The notes: generated by a model not told the origin, from the sequence alone. A stretch of 51,330 nucleotides of DNA from Paludibacteraceae bacterium (GCA_024692565.1 JAILMN010000039.1:1-51330); one strand, 5' to 3'; positions 43,654-51,330 are shown, numbered from the stretch's first letter. Translations and numbers: made by a program.

Positions 43654-45269
43654 CGTACTATGTGCAACGCAGAATCCTTTTCTCGCACCGTAAAATTTTT
43701 CTTCTCTATCTCTCCGCTCAACATCTTCACCATGTACCTCAACGCGTATTGCAGCATAATCTGCACATCATTATACGAAGCTTTAAATGTCGGAGACCAA
43801 CATCCTTCCGGATTAAACATATCTCTGTCATTCGCATCAATTGCATGCTGCGATACATAGTTCACGAACTCACATATATGCGGAGAAAAAGCGCATACTA
43901 AATCCTTAGCCTCATTTGATATAGATAGACTCACTATCGGCGTACTTAGACGCAACTGCTCCAATGCCCACATTAACTCTCCGTCTACCGCACAATCAAA
44001 AATAAGATCATACTCATTAAGAAACAACTGTGCGTCTGCCTTATTGGAGAGACTAAACTGCTTTAACACCTCCAATTTACCATCTATTTCCACTTCCACA
44101 AATGGAGAGATCCCCTCCAGAATAGTTTTTAACTCAATCTCCTTTTTAGTCAATCCACTTCTGAAATTATACTCCGAACGGCATACATTACCTGGATGCT
44201 TCTTGTCATAATCACATAGCGTTATATGCTTTATTCCTCCACGTACCAATGCCGTTGCCAATCCGCTGCCCAATGCCCCTACTCCGAATAGCAATATCTT
44301 CTTCTTTACTATCGCATCTGGGAATCTTCCCCTTCCGAAAAACTGCTCATAGGATATATCTGCGCAATCAACATTAGGCATCTTTGCTCGCAAAACCTTT
44401 GGTCTTGTATGCCTCTTGCCTCCGTCTTGCTTGTTCTCGACAAGGAATCGTTCTTGGGGATAGGTCACCAACCAACGCAACTTCCCTTTCGGAGTGGTAT
44501 ATCCCCAGAAAATCGGCATGTTGCGCTTATCCTTATATAATATCCGATAGAGATACCGCAATTGTTCATCAGTGCACAATCCATCTAACCCGTCATATGT
44601 CGAACAAGCAAACTTCTTGTGCTCTGCCGGACACCCGTTCAGCATCACAAATAATCCTTCCGATTTCTGTCCTGATTGATATGCAGAAGACCATTCGCAT
44701 TGGCTTTTTTCGCCATTCGTCCATACTATCTCATTCACAATATAGGTATCTATTGGCTTAGAATCTATCATATTAGCTGCCAATTGACTATATGCCACCT
44801 TGCCATAATCCCCGGCTTGTGGCATTCTCCCTAATTGTGTGTAGTAGAACTGAACTCCTCTACCTCGCACAGGACTTGTTTCAATAATGATGTCCTCATA
44901 GTGTTCATCTCCCGCTTGTTTCCCTTCGTAGCACCGCTCTATCCATTGATATACTGCCTCTATTTCTGCTTTTATACGATCATCCCATGTAACACATTGT
45001 GGCGTATGTAGACACACATGACCATCTAACATGATGTGTGGGTATTCAATTAAATCGCCATTGAAGAAATGAACAGGAGATTCTTCTGCACATTGCATCG
45101 GCGATTTGGTCCAAAACACTATCATGTCAAACGAGAGAGTCTCTCCTCCTTCTAGGGAAAAGAGAATCTCTATCAACCAACTGTAATCCGTACCTCCTTT
45201 ATCAGTTACTCGCTTGATAAAGGGATACGACTGGATGAGTCCAATGATATGTGTCTTGTCGAAAGGCAT
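43647..45269 (-). CDS. cap2: CBASS Cap2: E2-E1 fusion conjugating enzyme
   Basis: 540 residues. N-terminal E2 (UBC-like) domain with the catalytic Cys86 in YPHIMLDGHVCLHTP; C-terminal E1/ThiF domain with the nucleotide loop GVGALG (329-334), CDYD at about 355 and candidate E1 Cys490 in CWSPTFKASYNDVQ. This domain order is that of Cap2, which attaches the CD-NTase C-terminal glycine to a target to prime signalling. Its start codon shares TAATG with the CD-NTase stop, so expression is coupled. Confidence 0.9.
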   Translation of the reverse strand: MPFDKTHIIGLIQSYPFIKRVTDKGGTDYSWLIEILFSLEGGETLSFDMIVFWTKSPMQCAEESPVHFFNGDLIEYPHIMLDGHVCLHTPQCVTWDDRIKAEIEAVYQWIERCYEGKQAGDEHYEDIIIETSPVRGRGVQFYYTQLGRMPQAGDYGKVAYSQLAANMIDSKPIDTYIVNEIVWTNGEKSQCEWSSAYQSGQKSEGLFVMLNGCPAEHKKFACSTYDGLDGLCTDEQLRYLYRILYKDKRNMPIFWGYTTPKGKLRWLVTYPQERFLVENKQDGGKRHTRPKVLRAKMPNVDCADISYEQFFGRGRFPDAIVKKKILLFGVGALGSGLATALVRGGIKHITLCDYDKKHPGNVCRSEYNFRSGLTKKEIELKTILEGISPFVEVEIDGKLEVLKQFSLSNKADAQLFLNEYDLIFDCAVDGELMWALEQLRLSTPIVSLSISNEAKDLVCAFSPHICEFVNYVSQHAIDANDRDMFNPEGCWSPTFKASYNDVQIMLQYALRYMVKMLSGEIEKKNFTVREKDSALHIVRW

Positions 45270-46243
45270 TATCCAAATAGCTTACCGGACGGTGGCAAAG
45301 GAACTTGTGTTCCTTGACGCATCTCATAACCTGCGACTGGCTTTCGTTTATATCTATTATTCTCCGGGAATGATGTTTTGATATAACTATCTCCATACAC
45401 CTCTATTCCCTGCAATAAACTTTTAACATTGTCCGCGATATATCTGCGTTTTAGTTGATCCATCTTCGCTAACACGTCATTATTGCTATTCCCCGGATCT
45501 AACAAATGGCAACTCGTATCTTCCGTATGTTGGCTGATATATTCTAACACGTACATCAACGTTGTCCACAAATCTTGCGGTTCATATCCATCCATCGCCT
45601 TTAGGGTGAACAACTCCAAAACGAAAGACTTTATATCTATGTTATTGCTCTTCTTCCAGATCTTCAGCAAACGGATTATCTGTCGTTCTATCGTCTTTTG
45701 ACATAATTCCTCAAACTGAGCGTGGATATTTGTTTTTTGATATGAACTGTCTTCCGAACCAAAGCCCCAGTTCCTGTCGAAGAAGTATAAATTTAAATCT
45801 CTAGAATTAAGATAATCTCCTTGCGTCAGTTCCCTTCCTGGTACTACGTCAATCGACATCATCTCCTGCATTTCGTCAATTGTTACTGTATACTCGAACC
45901 CAATAGATACTGTTTGTTTGCGTAAGTAAACATGAGCTGTATACTTTGGAGTATTCTTTACATAATAGTCTAAAAATTCATATACACTTCGATACATTTC
46001 CTCTAATGTTCCAAAACTATCGCGCTTAAACGGCGCCACAAAATCTATATCGAAATTAGTATTAACCGCAGTGTGCTTGGCTATAGAACCGGAATAGAAT
46101 GTACCATACATCTTATCCATATAGTTTGCCTCAATTGCATCACGCAGTTCCTTCGCCACTGCTTTGTACGCATTCGTTCTTTTTTCGATATGCTTCATGC
46201 TGTACGAAAACAACACGTCATCCAAATATGCATTTCTATCCAT
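45269..46243 (-). CDS. CBASS CD-NTase (cGAS/DncV-like nucleotidyltransferase)
   Basis: 324 residues. The pol-beta-type active site is complete: Gly52-Ser53 (YSGSIAKHTAV), Asp65-x-Asp67 (FDIDFVAPF), and third acid Asp132 (MSIDVVPG). CD-NTases make cyclic di- or trinucleotides on phage infection. The protein ends in Gly324 (PPSGKLFG), the expected conjugation site for Cap2. Clade and product cannot be told from motifs. 53 bases separate it from the upstream nuclease gene; no promoter motif is clear in that gap. Codons and base composition are AT-rich. Confidence 0.88.
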   Translation of the reverse strand: MDRNAYLDDVLFSYSMKHIEKRTNAYKAVAKELRDAIEANYMDKMYGTFYSGSIAKHTAVNTNFDIDFVAPFKRDSFGTLEEMYRSVYEFLDYYVKNTPKYTAHVYLRKQTVSIGFEYTVTIDEMQEMMSIDVVPGRELTQGDYLNSRDLNLYFFDRNWGFGSEDSSYQKTNIHAQFEELCQKTIERQIIRLLKIWKKSNNIDIKSFVLELFTLKAMDGYEPQDLWTTLMYVLEYISQHTEDTSCHLLDPGNSNNDVLAKMDQLKRRYIADNVKSLLQGIEVYGDSYIKTSFPENNRYKRKPVAGYEMRQGTQVPLPPSGKLFG

Positions 46244-46296
46244 ACTTTATAATATTTTGTGTTTATAACTTTATTGTTCGAACCACTCTACCCCTC

Positions 46297-47139
46297 TTAA
46301 TTCAATACCTCTGATTTATATCCGATCACATTCCGTTTCTTCTTCCCAAATGTAACTCCTACGGCAATCACTTTCTTTCCCAATAGCACATATGGGTCTG
46401 CATAATGCTTATCATTAATCTGCATGAGTGCGTCATCACTCATATCTTTATCTTCTTCCGAATATTTAAACTCGAAAATGTATATATGCTTATTCATCTC
46501 AATCCTCATATCCATTCGTCCTTCACTCGTCTCGCTCTCCGAATAGGCACGGAATCCTAATTGGTACATCACTGAATGTGCTACAGAATGGAATAATGCT
46601 TCATTGAGATTACCTTTATGTATTGAACTTGGTATGCTGCTGTATATCGCCTTTAATCTGATTATAAATTCCCCTATATCCTCTCCGTCAAGACATGCCT
46701 TCATATTCAAATAGGGTTTCAAATAAGTATCATCGACAATGTTTACCTCATAAGATTGCAGACAGTAGGTCGTCAATTCTACAACGTCCTGATACATCTC
46801 TATAATATCGCCGACTTCTCTGTCTTGTTTCTCATCAATCGGTAGTGCCAACATCCATTTCAACTGCTCCTCACAATATGCACCGTAGTTTTGCAAGAAC
46901 GTCAGTAACTGATGCGGTGAAGAAAAATACACCGGCAATAGGTTTTTACTATATAGATGTTCTTCAAAGTTTCCCATAAGCGAATCCAATGCATCGAGCA
47001 ATTCCCTTCCATCTGGCAATCGATAGATGCCATTCACTCGATCCATGCGTATGTACCGATAAATGGTCGTCCACTTATCGTATCGAGCAGCAAACCACTT
47101 CTCAACATACGCACATAATTGCTCGTCATTCATCTTCAT
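46297..47139 (-). CDS. Stand-alone PD-(D/E)XK_9 nuclease-type protein without an AAA domain
   Basis: 280 residues from ATG 47139. The C-terminal ~120 residues match PDDEXK_9 (DUF1703): EALFHSVAHSVMYQLGF, GRMDMRIE, YIFEFKY, with catalytic Glu181, Asp210 and Glu223-x-Lys225 in place. In Bacteroidota this domain normally follows an AAA-ATPase domain of about 280 residues; here the N-terminal part (KWFAARYDKWTTIYRYIRMD..) is not that ATPase and lacks a P-loop. Function in the cassette unknown; it directly precedes the CD-NTase. Confidence 0.7.
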   Translation of the reverse strand: MKMNDEQLCAYVEKWFAARYDKWTTIYRYIRMDRVNGIYRLPDGRELLDALDSLMGNFEEHLYSKNLLPVYFSSPHQLLTFLQNYGAYCEEQLKWMLALPIDEKQDREVGDIIEMYQDVVELTTYCLQSYEVNIVDDTYLKPYLNMKACLDGEDIGEFIIRLKAIYSSIPSSIHKGNLNEALFHSVAHSVMYQLGFRAYSESETSEGRMDMRIEMNKHIYIFEFKYSEEDKDMSDDALMQINDKHYADPYVLLGKKVIAVGVTFGKKKRNVIGYKSEVLN

Positions 47140-47160
47140 CGTTTCAATATTTAATCTCAA

Positions 47161-48369
47161 TCACTTCTCGCTGCTATCTTTCTCGTAGTTATTCCATACC
47201 TTACCACCTATCACACAAGCACTACCTATTATATACAACGCAAACTGCCACCACCATGCATAGTTTGCTTTATCTTTTTTATCGCAAATATCCTTAGTAT
47301 CTTCATAAAAAACCGACGAAAAATTCAAAATTCCATCATAACCAACCTTCATTATCGCCTCTCCTTTATAGCGAGTACTATCTCGTAAGGCTTCATCCAC
47401 CTCGCATTCAAGTATATAGTCTATTGCCTCTTCAAACTTATATATCTTGGCATTATATATCGATTGATTTACATAAACGGACCGCATTTGCCATACAAAC
47501 GCAGCTAACAAAATCGCCAATCCAATCGGCTCTAACAAATTTTTAAAGTGTTTATTCATATCCTTAAAATGAACTTTCTTTTTTAAACCTCCCTTTACTT
47601 GATTGATTAGTTTCAACTGTTTATTCTCATTAACAAATAACAGCATCATGCACATCCCGAATAAACAAACTATCGCTATAGTCGCTACTCTCATCAGCCA
47701 TATTGGCATTTCTACGCAGACCAACACACAAAGTGTTACTAAAACAATGAATAGTGAGGTGCAAACTATTGCGGATTGAATTTTATATAGTCTAATCAAT
47801 GCATCATGATAGGGAGGCTCGTATTGTATTGGCTGATATTCATCGGTGTAGAACTCTCCTGAAATTTTGGCGATTTTAGATACGCTCTCAGGGATAGACA
47901 AATAACTTCGATTCAATACAGCCAGCTCCTTGTTTATCAATTCACTATTTGTATCCACATCCTCATCTACTCTCAAGCGATTAAGTGGATACCTATCGTA
48001 CATATACCATACGTTGTTAATCTTTTCCCCTATATCCTCCAACATTTGTGCATTAAAAGACTCTACTTCGTAACGGCCTCCTGCAACTAACAATTGACTT
48101 CCGTAATTCCCAATTTCATAGCGCAAATGCTTTTTAAACTTTTTCTCAATATCGGTATCTGGTTTTGGATTTGTGATATGCAATTGAACCCAATTAATAT
48201 ACTTAAAATATGCCGATAATTTTCGCATAAAAGGAGTCATCAACTGCCGATATTTATCGTTTTCGCGATTCTTTCGATTGCTAATCTCAACAAATATCAA
48301 CACAAATCCACCGGTTATCACCGCAGACAATATAGAAATAATAGCACTATGTATATTGACATATTCCAT
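47161..48369 (-). CDS. Five-helix membrane protein, family unknown
   Basis: 402 residues. Hydrophobic segments at about 8-29, 197-219, 222-246, 280-298 and 372-391, with a soluble domain of about 165 residues (30-195) between the first two and another of about 70 (300-370) before the last. Basic loops follow the helices. It resembles transmembrane effectors of CBASS in layout but I recognise no named family. It lies 3 bases after the small gene and 21 before the nuclease gene, so it belongs to the same transcript. Confidence 0.6.
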   Translation of the reverse strand: MEYVNIHSAIISILSAVITGGFVLIFVEISNRKNRENDKYRQLMTPFMRKLSAYFKYINWVQLHITNPKPDTDIEKKFKKHLRYEIGNYGSQLLVAGGRYEVESFNAQMLEDIGEKINNVWYMYDRYPLNRLRVDEDVDTNSELINKELAVLNRSYLSIPESVSKIAKISGEFYTDEYQPIQYEPPYHDALIRLYKIQSAIVCTSLFIVLVTLCVLVCVEMPIWLMRVATIAIVCLFGMCMMLLFVNENKQLKLINQVKGGLKKKVHFKDMNKHFKNLLEPIGLAILLAAFVWQMRSVYVNQSIYNAKIYKFEEAIDYILECEVDEALRDSTRYKGEAIMKVGYDGILNFSSVFYEDTKDICDKKDKANYAWWWQFALYIIGSACVIGGKVWNNYEKDSSEK

Positions 48370-48372
48370 ATA

Positions 48373-48684
48373 TTACTCTTCTCTTTCTTTCCACTCCCAC
48401 CACATCGGCTGATCTATCGTTCCATGCACATTCTCGCTATCACCACGCATTGTTCTTCTATATATCGAGCCTAGGTCGTTTTCATGATCCGCTAAATAAC
48501 GTCCGATTTGTGAGTGTACTGTCTGAAATGCTCTACCACTTCCGCTCTTTCGGAGCAACCATATGATATATTCCCTTTCATTCTGGGCACAATACTCCTC
48601 AATAAAATCATGCGTAGAGAATCCATCCGGCTTCTTCACTTGCAGTGCGTTTAGCACATCCCTTGCTTGTCCATGTGTTACCAT
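48373..48684 (-). CDS. Small protein of the defence cassette, family unknown
   Basis: 103 residues from ATG 48684 (MVTHGQARDVLNALQVKKP). Charged, largely helical in look, with SGRAFQTVHSQIGRYLADHE and a C-terminal PMWWEWKEREE. No family recognised. First gene of the cassette by position; the 5' region has no clear -7/-33 pair and instead contains a heptamer array and gene relics. Confidence 0.5.
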   Translation of the reverse strand: MVTHGQARDVLNALQVKKPDGFSTHDFIEEYCAQNEREYIIWLLRKSGSGRAFQTVHSQIGRYLADHENDLGSIYRRTMRGDSENVHGTIDQPMWWEWKEREE

Positions 48685-48696
48685 ATCACAAATCAA

Positions 48697-48731
48697 CAAT
48701 CTAAATCAAAATTCTAATATCCAAATATCAC
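48697..48731. repeat. Heptamer array upstream of the defence cassette
   Basis: Units CAATCTA, AATCAAA, ATTCTAA, TATCCAA, ATATCAC. Confidence 0.65.
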
Positions 48732-48751
48732 TTCCTCATCCGCATTATTCT

Positions 48752-48850
48752 TTATCCTATCTTTCTCATTGGATCAATAAAATATTTCTTTACGAACTTA
48801 TGATATACCTCTTTCAGCATCTGTGTCCAGTTCAGCAGTATCTTATACTC
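48752..48850 (-). pseudogene. C-terminal-like gene fragment of unknown origin
   Basis: A minus-strand frame reads KILLNWTQMLKEVYHKFVK.. to ..DPMRKIG then TAA at 48754-48752. It has coding character (basic, aromatic, ending cleanly) but no start; it looks like the tail of a lost gene. Confidence 0.35.
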
Positions 48851-49042
48851 CGCGAAGCTGTTGACTCTTACCTCTTACCTCTTCGCTCTTAACTGCTACT
48901 ACAAAAGGTCTGAATAATTCCGGCAGACTTTCGTAGAAGCCATACGCCTCCGGCGTCTGAAACCATGTCCCCGTCGCACTGCCTTCACAAACTCGCTCCA
49001 TTCCTCGCGGTTTATCTCATCATATGTCAGTATCTGACACAT
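48847..49042 (-). pseudogene. Frameshifted N-terminal remnant of a second FemAB-like gene
   Basis: From ATG 49042 the frame reads MCQILTYDEINREEWSEFVK, then near 48983 a one-base deletion moves it to GSATGTWFQTPEAYGFYESL and PELFRPFVVAVKSEE. The intact paralogue at 40816-41859 has TWFQTPMAYEFFASMPELFLPFVVA at the same position. About 65 of some 345 codons remain; a heptamer array (48864-48891) lies in the decayed part. Confidence 0.75.
48864..48891. repeat. Heptamer array inside the FemAB remnant
   Basis: Units ACTCTTA, CCTCTTA, CCTCTTC, GCTCTTA. Confidence 0.75.
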
Positions 49043-49084
49043 TACCTATTACCTATTAACTATTAACTATTAACTATTAACTAT
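49041..49084. repeat. Heptamer array at the end of the GT4-GH99 gene
   Basis: Six clean units: ATTACCT x2, ATTAACT x4. It spans the 34-base gap, the stop codon and the last codons of the neighbouring gene. Confidence 0.9.
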
Positions 49085-51179
49085 CTTTCAAGCTTTCCTC
49101 CAATGCCTTCCTCAGCGCCCGTATATACCCATGTCCATATCGCAAGCACGGCTCCATATAATTACCCTCTCCCCACTCGTTCCATGACTTAAGGAACACC
49201 ACCCGGTTCTTCTTTCCCCGCATGAGTGCAAACACTTCCTTGCAATGCTGATAGAACTGCTCCGGAGTAGCTTCATGCAGCACCGTTGCGCCCATCTTAC
49301 GACGTGCCGTGTTATCCCAGTTGGGGTATAATACCGGTATCACATCTTCATCTGCGAAACGTCTGTCCACCAGTTTGTGCCGCACTCGGCTATAGCGATA
49401 TACACCGAACGGGATATACAATAATTGTGCAAATAAGATTCGAATGAATCGGGATAACTTACGCATACCTACTGTCTTGCCCATAGAGGTGATGTTCTCT
49501 TTGCAGCTCAATACGATATCTTTGCATAACTGATGCGCAGGATTGCTGATGTCCTGTACGTCATCCACATAGCTCATATAGTAGAATCCGCCTAAGCCTT
49601 CTTTCTCCGCCAACTCATTCCATCGCGCCATCATCTGCTCCGCATCCGGTATATCCGCGATGTGATAAAATACCCATACCAATCGTCCGTTGATGCGATA
49701 GTATCGCTTGTCACGGAAGGTATCGATGAGCGCATAGAAATGCGCATCCCAATCCTGCGGCCCCGGATAGGTCTGCTCCATCAGCGGCACCATATCCAAT
49801 ACACTGCGCTCTGCATTCCACATCTTGTTATACCATGTATGGTTCGCCCAGCATATGCAGAACGGGAAATCCGGTTCGCCCAAACGTGTCACCTCCTGCA
49901 GCGGCATCTCCAGCAGTTGCTTGCCGTTGCCGAACCAATAATGATAATAGCAGAATGCGGTTACTCCGGCCTCTTTCGCTAACTCCGCCTGACGGGCTCG
50001 TACCTGCGGCAGACGCAAATCATAGTATCCCAAATCGGCCGGCACCAAAGGCTGATAGTGATTTCTAAACAATGGCTTCGCTTTCCCCACGTTTGTCCAC
50101 TCCGTGAATCCCTCGCCGAACCATTCGTTATTCTCCGGTATCGGATGATATTGCGGCAGATAGAATGCCAGCACCTGTATCGCCTCATTTGCAGTAACCG
50201 CTGCTGCCGAAGGCTCGACGTGCAGAATCTTGCAGTATAGCTGATGTATCGTCTCCGCTACTTCCGGGTTCGATAGTTTTAATGCTTGGATGCGGTATAA
50301 GCCGTCGCTACGTTCGCCGCGATCTATCACGCGCTGAATCTTCTCAGCGATATCCGCGGGATCAAAACTCGTCACATAGCTGTTCTTCACGCCGTGCAGC
50401 AGGTGCGCGATATCCGCCACATCAGTCGCTACCACCGGACAGTTGCACGCCATCGCTTCTTTCACCACCTGCGGACTACCCTCGCTCTTCGTCGGCAGCA
50501 GCAGCATATCGCATCCGCATAGCATCATCGCCACTTCATGCCTGCTATACCCCTTCATCTCAATGAGATTTATCTCCTTCCCCCATTCAACATTACACAT
50601 TCCACCTTCCACAATTTCAATAGCCTTACGGGCTAAGGGTTCGTTCTTCCTCTCATTGGCAAATGCTCCGCCGAAAAGGATATTAATCTTGTCTTTCGGC
50701 AAACCCATCTCCTCCTGTGCCTTCGCTTTGGGCACAATCGGCAGATTCTCCAGATCTACACCGCATGGCAAGATTGTATAGTTCCGTGGTTTAAAATAAA
50801 GCATATCGTGTATATGCTGCGCTACGTAGATAGTATGATTCGCCAGCAGGAGGGCAATCGAACTGAAAAAATTCCCCCGCGGCGTCAGCGTCTCTCCGTT
50901 ATGGCAGGTTATCACCACCGGAACCCGACGTGCAGACAGCACCGCGAGCATGCCGCTCAATCCGTAATGGGCATGCACTATATCCGGCTGAAAATCCGCT
51001 ATCTTTCTCCTCAACGGCCGCACATTGCGCAGATATCCCCATACGCCTTTTCCGATTACGGCATAGTACTCCACCTCTATCCCTCGTGCCCGCAAAGCCT
51101 CTCCCTGCTCATGCACAAACGTGTACGTGCTGCTCAATCCCGCCACGCCGTTTCCACTATGGACTAATAATACTCGCAT
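49077..51179 (-). CDS. Fusion of GT4-type glycosyltransferase and GH99/WbsX-like domain
   Basis: 700 residues. Residues 1-325: GT-B glycosyltransferase of the GT4 kind (VLLVHSGNGVAGLS; ITCHNGE; donor-site KSEGSPQVVKEAMACNCPVVATD with Glu233 and Glu241). Residues about 336-700: glycoside hydrolase 99-like WbsX domain (VLAFYLPQYHPIPENNEWFG.GFTEWTNV; CWANHTWYNKMW; FLKSWNEWGEGNYMEP). WbsX domains occur in O-antigen and capsule loci, often fused to transferases. It probably builds a surface polysaccharide; linkage unknown. Overlaps the upstream four-helix gene by 16 bases. Confidence 0.87.
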   Translation of the reverse strand: MRVLLVHSGNGVAGLSSTYTFVHEQGEALRARGIEVEYYAVIGKGVWGYLRNVRPLRRKIADFQPDIVHAHYGLSGMLAVLSARRVPVVITCHNGETLTPRGNFFSSIALLLANHTIYVAQHIHDMLYFKPRNYTILPCGVDLENLPIVPKAKAQEEMGLPKDKINILFGGAFANERKNEPLARKAIEIVEGGMCNVEWGKEINLIEMKGYSRHEVAMMLCGCDMLLLPTKSEGSPQVVKEAMACNCPVVATDVADIAHLLHGVKNSYVTSFDPADIAEKIQRVIDRGERSDGLYRIQALKLSNPEVAETIHQLYCKILHVEPSAAAVTANEAIQVLAFYLPQYHPIPENNEWFGEGFTEWTNVGKAKPLFRNHYQPLVPADLGYYDLRLPQVRARQAELAKEAGVTAFCYYHYWFGNGKQLLEMPLQEVTRLGEPDFPFCICWANHTWYNKMWNAERSVLDMVPLMEQTYPGPQDWDAHFYALIDTFRDKRYYRINGRLVWVFYHIADIPDAEQMMARWNELAEKEGLGGFYYMSYVDDVQDISNPAHQLCKDIVLSCKENITSMGKTVGMRKLSRFIRILFAQLLYIPFGVYRYSRVRHKLVDRRFADEDVIPVLYPNWDNTARRKMGATVLHEATPEQFYQHCKEVFALMRGKKNRVVFLKSWNEWGEGNYMEPCLRYGHGYIRALRKALEESLKDS

Positions 51180-51330
51180 GATACTTCGTATATTTTATAT
51201 AGTTCATTGATATCCGTTATGAGTTCATCGTATTGATCCTTATTTATCAATTCTGAGCCATATAGTACTCGCAACCAATAAACAGTCTCATTAGCTTCCT
51301 TCAGTGCTATCATGAGTTTGTGCACAAAGT
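51164..51330 (-). CDS. Four-helix-bundle (S23-type) protein, C-terminal part
   Basis: The minus frame entering from the window edge reads FVHKLMIALKEANETVYWLR, then VLYGSELINKDQYDELITDI and ends EVSCEYY, TAG at 51166-51164. KEA.ETxYWL is the hallmark of the four-helix-bundle family once called S23/IVS proteins. Start lies beyond the window. Function unknown; frequent between glycan genes in Bacteroidota. Confidence 0.8.
   Translation of the reverse strand, partial: FVHKLMIALKEANETVYWLRVLYGSELINKDQYDELITDINELYKIYEVSCEYY

Noticed and set aside
48685..48780. Promoter of the defence cassette
   Set aside because: TTTGGATATTAGAATTTTG in the upstream region looks partly like one, but neither box nor spacing fits TTTG-N20-TAnnTTTG.
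38609..49084. CRISPR array
   Set aside because: The periodic arrays have 7-base units without spacers, and no cas gene is present.
40760..49084. Insertion sequence or integrase bringing the defence island
   Set aside because: I found no transposase, integrase or clear terminal inverted repeats around 41881-48684.
1..51330. tRNA, rRNA, tmRNA or RNase P RNA
   Set aside because: Scanning intergenic stretches by eye showed no cloverleaf, CCA end or conserved rnpB/ssrA core.

Overview
The window looks like chromosomal DNA of a member of the order Bacteroidales (phylum Bacteroidota), probably an uncultured lineage. I place it there because of the promoter type (-33 TTTG, a 20-base gap, -7 TAnnTTTG, seen repeatedly), the families present (SusC/OmpA-style barrels, DUF4837, DUF3078, DUF5686, GtrA and MGDG-type transferases, fused DAHP synthase/chorismate mutase), and the general lack of purine-rich Shine-Dalgarno sites. 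A genus cannot be named from the sequence alone.

Layout. Bases 1-677 hold no intact gene: a pair of degenerate ~50-base repeats, a purine-rich low-complexity stretch, and the promoter plus first ~25 codons of a broken nqrA. Next come glyA (+), an AraC-type regulator (-), a DUF4837 lipoprotein (+), and a tightly overlapping six-gene minus operon from 11314 down to 4058 (repeat-containing secreted protein, dipeptidyl peptidase IV, ROK sugar kinase, polysaccharide deacetylase, Ig-like lipoprotein, PnuC). A plus operon follows (outer-membrane barrel receptor, DsbD/ArsG-like membrane protein, TrmN6), then a minus operon (DUF3078, coiled-coil protein, ZapA, RNase Y), then a complete queuosine-precursor operon queF-queC-queD-queE with a structured leader. 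A minus operon carries a LysM/glucosaminidase protein, DUF721, MutS2, an outer-membrane protein and a metallophosphoesterase. Divergent from it is a plus operon: lipoprotein, DAHP synthase/chorismate mutase, DUF5686 receptor-like protein, PorT-like barrel. From 39153 down to 31440 lies a minus operon with a nitroreductase, pdxA, alaS and membrane/glycan genes.

The last 12 kb is accessory: glycan-assembly genes (DUF354-type transferase, FemAB-like transferase, a GT4-GH99/WbsX fusion, four-helix-bundle genes) into which an AT-rich defence cassette is set (41881-48684). Its core is a type II CBASS: CD-NTase with a C-terminal glycine, Cap2 (E2-E1 fusion) and Cap3 (JAMM protease). They are followed without gaps by a DUF6602 PD-(D/E)XK-like nuclease and an AbiTii-domain protein, and preceded by a stand-alone PD-(D/E)XK_9 nuclease, a five-helix membrane protein and a small unknown protein. 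No standard CBASS effector (patatin, SAVED, NucC, HNH, TIR) is present, so the effector is probably one of these atypical neighbours. A frameshifted FemAB paralogue lies at the upstream edge of the island.

Two genome-scale oddities cross the window. About 20 short degenerate tandem arrays, nearly all with a 7-base period, sit in intergenic DNA and inside conserved genes (pnuC, mutS2, alaS, pdxA, a deacetylase). A pair of two-hairpin elements (39255-39474) shows a conserved second hairpin and a first hairpin whose structure, but not sequence, is conserved.
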